NCBI RefSeq assembly: GCF_029504395.1
Contig: NZ_JAQFIF010000003.1
Location: forward strand, 434,001 to 498,000
DNA: 64,000 nucleotides
Source: Arthrobacter sp. ES3-54
GTDB lineage: Bacteria > Actinomycetota > Actinomycetes > Actinomycetales > Micrococcaceae
Direction: 5' to 3'
Within the stretch, counting starts at the first letter, position 1. Each line of letters opens with the position of its first letter. Below, piece by piece: positions 59,568-64,000 of this stretch. The translations under genes were made by a program, and so were the position numbers. A model generated the notes under the pieces. That model saw nothing but the letters and a program-made list of their open reading frames with translations, made no database searches and had not been told where the DNA came from.

Positions 59568-60851
59568 ATGAAAACCCGCAATTTCCTTCTTCCCGTCGCC
59601 ACGGCAGGCATTTTGGCTATCACCCTTTCGGCGTGTGGCGGCGGAGGTGGCGGCACTACCAGCGGCAGCGACGCCGCCTCGCAGGGCCTGGACGGGCGCG
59701 GCCCCATCACTTACGTTCAGGGCAAGGACAACAGCAACGTGGTCCGCCCGCTGATCGACAAGTGGAACGCGGCCCACCCGAACGAGAAGGTCACCTTCAA
59801 GGAGCAGACCGACCAGGCCGACCAGCAGCACGACGACCTCGTCCAGCACTTCCAGGCCAAGGACCCCGGCTACGATGTTGCGAGCGTCGACGTCGTCTGG
59901 ACCGCGGAATTCGCTGCGAAGGGCTGGCTGCAGCCGCTCAAGGACAAGATGGCGCTGGATACCTCCGCCATGCTGAAGCCGACCGTCGAGGCCGCATCCT
60001 ACAAGGGCACGCTTTACGCGGCGCCGGAATCATCCGACGGCGGCATCCTGTACTACCGCAAGGATCTGGTCCCCACGCCCCCGAAGACCTGGGCCGAGAT
60101 GATGAGCATGTGCTCCATCGCCAAGACCAACAACATCGGCTGCTACTCCGGCCAGTTCAAGAAATACGAGGGACTGACCGTCAACGCCTCCGAGGCGATC
60201 AACTCGGCCGGCGGATCCGTGCTGGACCAGGACGGCAAGCCCAGCCTGAACACCCCTGAGGCGAAGGCAGGCCTCGAAAACCTGACCAAGGCCTACGCGG
60301 CCGGCGAGATCCCGAAGGAAGCCATCACCTTCCAGGAAGAGGAAAGCCGCCAGGCGTTCCAGGACGGCAAGCTGCTGTTCCTGCGCAACTGGCCATACGT
60401 CTACAACCTGGCCACCACCGAAGGTTCCTCGAAGGTCAAGGATGTTCTCGGCATGACGGCCCTCCCGGGCACGGACGGTCCGGGCGCTTCGTCCCTCGGC
60501 GGCCACAGCGCCGCGGTCAGCGTCTACTCGAAGAACAAGGCCACGGCACTGGACTTCCTGAAGTTCCTCACCACGGAAGAGACCCAGAAGTTCTTCGCCA
60601 CCCAGGGTTCGCTCGCTCCGGTGATCGGCACGCTCTACGACGACAAGGAGCTCGTCGCCAAGCTGCCGTACCTGCCGGTCCTGAAGACCTCGATCGAGAA
60701 CGCTGTGCCGCGCCCGGTTACCCCGTTCTACCCGGCCGTCACCAAGGCCATCCAGGAAAACGCGTACGCGGCCATCAAGGGCGAGAAGACCGTGGACGCG
60801 GCACTGTCTGACATGCAGAAGTCCATCGAGTCCGCTAGCGCGGGACAGTAG
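59568..60851 (+). CDS. Carbohydrate ABC transporter substrate-binding lipoprotein (CUT1)
   Basis: 427 residues. A lipoprotein signal ends LSACGGG (Cys about 23). The mature protein has the family 1 binding-protein pattern: GPITYVQGKDNSNVVRPLID, VASVDVVWTAEFAAKGWLQP, YAAPESSDGGILYYRKDLVP, and GGHSAAVSVYSKNKATALDF. It captures a sugar outside the membrane for the permeases that follow 7 bases later. Substrate not evident. Expression is probably inducible through the LacI operator upstream. Confidence 0.94.
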   Translation: MKTRNFLLPVATAGILAITLSACGGGGGGTTSGSDAASQGLDGRGPITYVQGKDNSNVVRPLIDKWNAAHPNEKVTFKEQTDQADQQHDDLVQHFQAKDPGYDVASVDVVWTAEFAAKGWLQPLKDKMALDTSAMLKPTVEAASYKGTLYAAPESSDGGILYYRKDLVPTPPKTWAEMMSMCSIAKTNNIGCYSGQFKKYEGLTVNASEAINSAGGSVLDQDGKPSLNTPEAKAGLENLTKAYAAGEIPKEAITFQEEESRQAFQDGKLLFLRNWPYVYNLATTEGSSKVKDVLGMTALPGTDGPGASSLGGHSAAVSVYSKNKATALDFLKFLTTEETQKFFATQGSLAPVIGTLYDDKELVAKLPYLPVLKTSIENAVPRPVTPFYPAVTKAIQENAYAAIKGEKTVDAALSDMQKSIESASAGQ

Positions 60852-60858
60852 GTCCATC

Positions 60859-61896
60859 ATGGCAACTGAAGTAGGCCCGACGTCGGTCAAGGCACCGGCG
60901 TCGGGCGGGGCACCGATCCACCACGCACCCAAGGGTGTCGGGGAGGACAACCGCATCGCGACGCAGGGGCGCTGGGCAGCATGGCTGCTGGCGCCGACTA
61001 TCCTCGCATTGTCAGTGGTGATCGTTTACCCGATCATCACCGCCATTGTGATGTCATTCCAGAAGGATGCCGGTCTGGACCCCGCCACGGGTCTCTTCAC
61101 TGAAGGTGGCCCGGCAGGGCTCTCGAACTACTACAACTGGATCTTCCAGCAATGCCCGGCTCCGGGCGGCGGAACCGTAGAGTGCCCTCCCGGCACACTC
61201 GGGGCGCAGTTCTGGTCCGCCACCGGCACCACCTTCTTCTTCACCATCGTCACAGTGACACTGGAGACGGTGCTCGGCTTCTGGATGGCCGTCATCATGG
61301 CACGTGCCTTCAAGGGCCGCAGCCTGGTCCGCGCAGCTGTCCTGGTGCCGTGGGCCATCCCCACCGCCGTTACGGCCAAGCTGTGGCTGTTCATCTTCGC
61401 CTTCGAGGGCATCGGCAACAAACTCTTCAACACCACCGTCCTGTGGACAGGCAGCGAATGGCCGGCCAGATGGGCCGTGATCATCGCGGACGTCTGGAAG
61501 ACCACACCGTTCATGGCGCTGTTGATTCTTGCCGGCCTGCAGATGATTCCCGCGGAAGTTTACGAGGCGGCCAAGGTCGACGGCGCCTCAGCCTGGCAGC
61601 GGTTCCGGATGATCACCCTGCCGCTGGTGAAGCCGGCGCTCATGGTGGCCATTCTGTTCCGCACCCTGGACGCACTGCGCATGTTCGACCTCCCGTACAT
61701 CCTGACGGGCGGAGCGAACAACACCACAACGCTCTCCATCCTGGTGATCAACCAGATCAGGCAGGGCTTCAACGCGGCGGCGGCTTTGTCCACCATCACG
61801 TTCATCATCATCTTTCTGGTGGCTTTCATCTTCGTACGCTTCCTCGGAGCGAACGTGGTGGAGCAGCAGACCGGCGCAGGTAAGGGGAAGAAATGA
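60859..61896 (+). CDS. Carbohydrate ABC transporter permease 1 (MalF type)
   Basis: 345 residues, ATG 60859. Six hydrophobic helices; the coupling EAA motif is EAAKVDGASAWQRFRMITLP. Between helices 1 and 2 is an extended external loop containing two cysteines (FQQCPAPGGGTVECPPG), which may form a disulfide. The N-terminal 40 residues are cytoplasmic and poorly conserved. It overlaps permease 2 by 4 bases. No ATPase is encoded in the operon, so a shared MsiK-like ATPase elsewhere would drive it. Confidence 0.94.
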   Translation: MATEVGPTSVKAPASGGAPIHHAPKGVGEDNRIATQGRWAAWLLAPTILALSVVIVYPIITAIVMSFQKDAGLDPATGLFTEGGPAGLSNYYNWIFQQCPAPGGGTVECPPGTLGAQFWSATGTTFFFTIVTVTLETVLGFWMAVIMARAFKGRSLVRAAVLVPWAIPTAVTAKLWLFIFAFEGIGNKLFNTTVLWTGSEWPARWAVIIADVWKTTPFMALLILAGLQMIPAEVYEAAKVDGASAWQRFRMITLPLVKPALMVAILFRTLDALRMFDLPYILTGGANNTTTLSILVINQIRQGFNAAAALSTITFIIIFLVAFIFVRFLGANVVEQQTGAGKGKK

Positions 61897-62780
61897 CCGC
61901 CGCGACCGAACTACGCGCAGAGCAGGACCGGGGGCGGAAGGTCGCGCAGAACCGCGAGAAGTGGGCCCAGAGTCGCACCTACATCAGTGCGGTCGTGATC
62001 CTCTTCTGGTGCCTGGCGCCGGCTTACTGGATGGTGGTGACGGCGTTCCGCGACGTCGGCTACACCTACGACACCTCGATCCTGCCGACCCACGTGACGC
62101 TGGACAACTTCAAGACGGCGTTCGACACGTCCTTCGGCAACCACTTCGGCCAGGCACTGCTCAACAGCTTGTTCATCGGTGCCGTCGTCACCATTGTTTC
62201 GCTGGTGATCGGCGTGTTTGCCGCCTACGCCCTGGCCCGCTTGAACTTCAAGTTCAAGTACCTCGTGCTGGGCTTCATCCTGGGGGCTTCCATGTTCCCG
62301 GGCGTCGCCCTCATCACTCCACTGTTCCAGCTCTTCACGAACATCGGCTGGATGGGTACCTACCAGGCCCTGATCATCCCGAACATCTCGTTCGTGCTGC
62401 CGCTGACGGTCTACACCATGACCTCCTTCTTCCGGGAGATGCCGTGGGAGCTCGAGGAATCGGCGCGGGTGGACGGCTGTACGCAGGGACAGGCCTTCCG
62501 GAAGGTCATCATGCCGCTGGCCGCACCGGCCATCTTCACGACGGCCATCCTGGCGTTCATTTCCTCGTGGAATGAATTCCTGATCGCCAGCCAGCTCTCG
62601 TCCGACGCAACGCAGCCGGTCACCGTGGCCATTGCCAGCTTCGCCGGTGCGCAGCCCAACCAGATCCCGTACACCGCGATTATGGCGGCGGGCACCATCG
62701 TGACCATTCCCTTGGTCATCCTGGTGCTGGTATTCCAGCGTAAGATCGTCGCGGGCCTCACCGCCGGCGCGGTCAAGTGA
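61893..62780 (+). CDS. Carbohydrate ABC transporter permease 2 (MalG type)
   Basis: 295 residues, starting in an ATGA overlap. Six helices with the EAA motif ESARVDGCTQGQAFRKVIMP. Typical MalG blocks are FWCLAPAYWMVVTAFRD near the start and FISSWNEFLIASQLSSDATQ after the motif. It forms the channel with permease 1. It overlaps the next small gene by 4 bases. Confidence 0.94.
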   Translation: MTAATELRAEQDRGRKVAQNREKWAQSRTYISAVVILFWCLAPAYWMVVTAFRDVGYTYDTSILPTHVTLDNFKTAFDTSFGNHFGQALLNSLFIGAVVTIVSLVIGVFAAYALARLNFKFKYLVLGFILGASMFPGVALITPLFQLFTNIGWMGTYQALIIPNISFVLPLTVYTMTSFFREMPWELEESARVDGCTQGQAFRKVIMPLAAPAIFTTAILAFISSWNEFLIASQLSSDATQPVTVAIASFAGAQPNQIPYTAIMAAGTIVTIPLVILVLVFQRKIVAGLTAGAVK

Positions 62781-63061
62781 GGATGGCATCAAGTGATGGA
62801 TCCGTCATGACTGACGATCAGAACCTGGGCCACGTGCCGGCAACGCGTCGAAAGGTGCGCTCCGGCGAGGACTTCGACATCATCATCGGGTTCCTCGGCT
62901 TCTGGACCGTCGTGCTGCTGGTGGTCACCGTCTGGATGGAGGTGACCGCCCAGCCGGCCCTCTTCTGGGCACTGGGACTGCTGGCCATGCTGCTGGCCCT
63001 CTACGGGATGATCCGGCTGCGCCGGCGTTTGCCCGGACGGACGGCCAGCCGGCGCCGCTAG
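62777..63061 (+). CDS. Small membrane protein linked to the sugar transporter
   Basis: 94 residues from GTG 62777 (GTGA overlap) or 84 from ATG 62807, which has the more usual N-terminus. Two helices: FLGFWTVVLLVVTVWMEVTA and LFWALGLLAMLLALYGMIRL, followed by a basic tail RRRLPGRTASRRR. I do not recognise a family. Tight coupling suggests an accessory role in the transporter operon or a position effect only. Confidence 0.72.
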   Translation: MRMASSDGSVMTDDQNLGHVPATRRKVRSGEDFDIIIGFLGFWTVVLLVVTVWMEVTAQPALFWALGLLAMLLALYGMIRLRRRLPGRTASRRR

Positions 63062-63164
63062 CCAGCCAGGGGCCAGGACTATTCATCTGCCGCGGGGGAG
63101 GCGGGCGCAGCACGTCTGCGGGCAGCCGACAGGCTTCCGCGGACCGTCAACAAGGGGACAAAAG

Positions 63165-64000
63165 GTGGCACGGACAGAAAGGGCGCAGCGCGGCGGCCAC
63201 TCCGGCGTCAGCATTGAGGATGTTGCCGCCGCTGCCGGCGTATCCACGGCCACCGTATCCCGGGCCGTCCGTGGACTGCCCCGCGTTTCCCCGGCGACGC
63301 GGGAGAAGATCCTGGGTATTGCCGAATCCTTGGGCTACGTCGCCTCGTCCTCGGCGTCCGGCCTGGCGACGGGCCGGACCAAAACCATCGGCGTGCTGGC
63401 CCCGTTCGTCAGCCGCTGGTTCTTCTCCAAGGCCATCGAGGGCGCGGACCGGGAACTGCACTCCCGCCAGTACAACCTTTCCCTCTTCAATCTCGGCGGC
63501 CACGGCAGCAACCGTGAGCGGCTTTTCAGCAAGACCATGGTCTACAAGCAGATAGACGCCCTGCTGGTCCTCTGTATGGCGCTCACTCACGAGGAAATCG
63601 AGCATCTCCAGAAGATCGATATCCCGCTGGTGGTGGTGGGCGGCCATGTTGAGGAATGCCCCTATATTGGCATTGACGACTACGCCGCGGCCGCCACCGC
63701 GGTCCGCCACCTGATCGGGTTGGGCCACACCGACATCGCGCTCCTGCACGGCGATGATGAAACCGACCTCAACTTCGACGTACCCAGGGTCCGGATCCAG
63801 GCCTTCCACGACATCATGCGCGAGGCCCGGTTGCCCGCCCGGGCCGAATGGGACGTGTGGGGGGACTTCACCGTTCGCAGCGGTCAGGAGGCGTTCCGGC
63901 GTCTCTGGGCAATCGACTTGCCCAAGCCGACAGCAATCTTCTGCGCCTCGGATGAGATGGCCATGGGCGTCATCTTCGAGGCCAACAAGGCCGGTGTGCG
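63165..64000 (+). CDS. LacI family transcriptional regulator (C-terminus cut by window edge)
   Basis: 278 residues are visible, starting at GTG 63165 with AAGGGGA upstream. The LacI HTH is SIEDVAAAAGVSTATVSRA (about 17-35), with the hinge RVSPATREKILGIAESLGYV. The sugar-binding domain follows: IGVLAPFVSRWFFSKAIEG, LLVLCMALTHEEIEHLQ, HTDIALLHGDDE and AIFCASDEMAMGVIFEANKA. It lies about 100 bases after the transporter operon and probably binds the palindrome at 59465. About 50-70 C-terminal residues lie outside the window. Confidence 0.93.
   Translation, partial: MARTERAQRGGHSGVSIEDVAAAAGVSTATVSRAVRGLPRVSPATREKILGIAESLGYVASSSASGLATGRTKTIGVLAPFVSRWFFSKAIEGADRELHSRQYNLSLFNLGGHGSNRERLFSKTMVYKQIDALLVLCMALTHEEIEHLQKIDIPLVVVGGHVEECPYIGIDDYAAAATAVRHLIGLGHTDIALLHGDDETDLNFDVPRVRIQAFHDIMREARLPARAEWDVWGDFTVRSGQEAFRRLWAIDLPKPTAIFCASDEMAMGVIFEANKAGV

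Overview
The window is chromosomal DNA of a high-GC actinobacterium. GC-rich third codon positions, frequent GTG/TTG starts, 4-base ATGA/GTGA overlaps inside operons, and the gene families present (AmaP/Asp23 envelope cassette, three-helix-bundle protein, IclR-type hut regulator, the 180-kDa-type NAD glutamate dehydrogenase) suggest a Micrococcaceae member close to Arthrobacter/Pseudarthrobacter. This placement is inferred from gene content; no rRNA is present. I see no prophage, integrase, transposase or CRISPR array. Both window ends cut genes: an MFS exporter on the left and a LacI regulator on the right.

Left part (1-16 kb): MFS transporter; putative membrane protein overlapping a lone pxpA; DUF445 membrane protein; glycerophosphodiesterase; DoxX-like/AzlC/AzlD overlapping set; TetR regulator; thiamine-binding protein; O-methyltransferase. 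At 8.9-12.5 kb there is a compact overlapping set: an acyl-CoA-dehydrogenase-fold flavoprotein, a fused PIG-L deacetylase/NodS-like methyltransferase, and a family 2 glycosyltransferase. I judge it the best candidate for an undescribed pathway, because it repeats the chemical logic of Nod-factor amino-sugar editing in a non-symbiont. A zinc alcohol dehydrogenase, a universal stress protein and a spermidine-synthase-like methyltransferase follow.

Middle (16-38 kb): a LysR regulator divergent from an MHS-family transporter and 3-hydroxybutyrate dehydrogenase; LysE-type exporter; amino acid permease; a three-gene operon (membrane protein, XRE regulator, MDR reductase) behind a strong promoter with operator-like direct repeats; a phosphatase and an SDR. 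The histidine catabolic region is at 25-36.5 kb: IclR regulator, hutU, hutH, a small protein, the giant NAD glutamate dehydrogenase and hutG. Four copies of an IclR-type palindrome lie beside the regulator, hutU and hutG. hutI is absent from the window. An AzgA-type purine permease follows.

Right part (38-64 kb): CopC-like protein; short flavoprotein; tandem universal stress protein and a PEP-synthase/rifampicin-phosphotransferase-like enzyme; LolA-like protein with an ABC exporter; NlpC/P60 hydrolase; CDF metal exporter; metallopeptidase; EamA transporter; divergent lysG/lysE; ICMT-like methyltransferase; PHP protein; tRNA-Glu, tRNA-Asp and tRNA-Phe; lipoprotein; a five-gene Asp23/AmaP cassette; and a CUT1 sugar ABC transporter behind a LacI operator, with its presumed regulator at the right edge.

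Scattered between genes are roughly 60-bp interrupted palindromes. Three share the TTGCTCCG arm, and one of these supplies the stop codon of a LysR gene.
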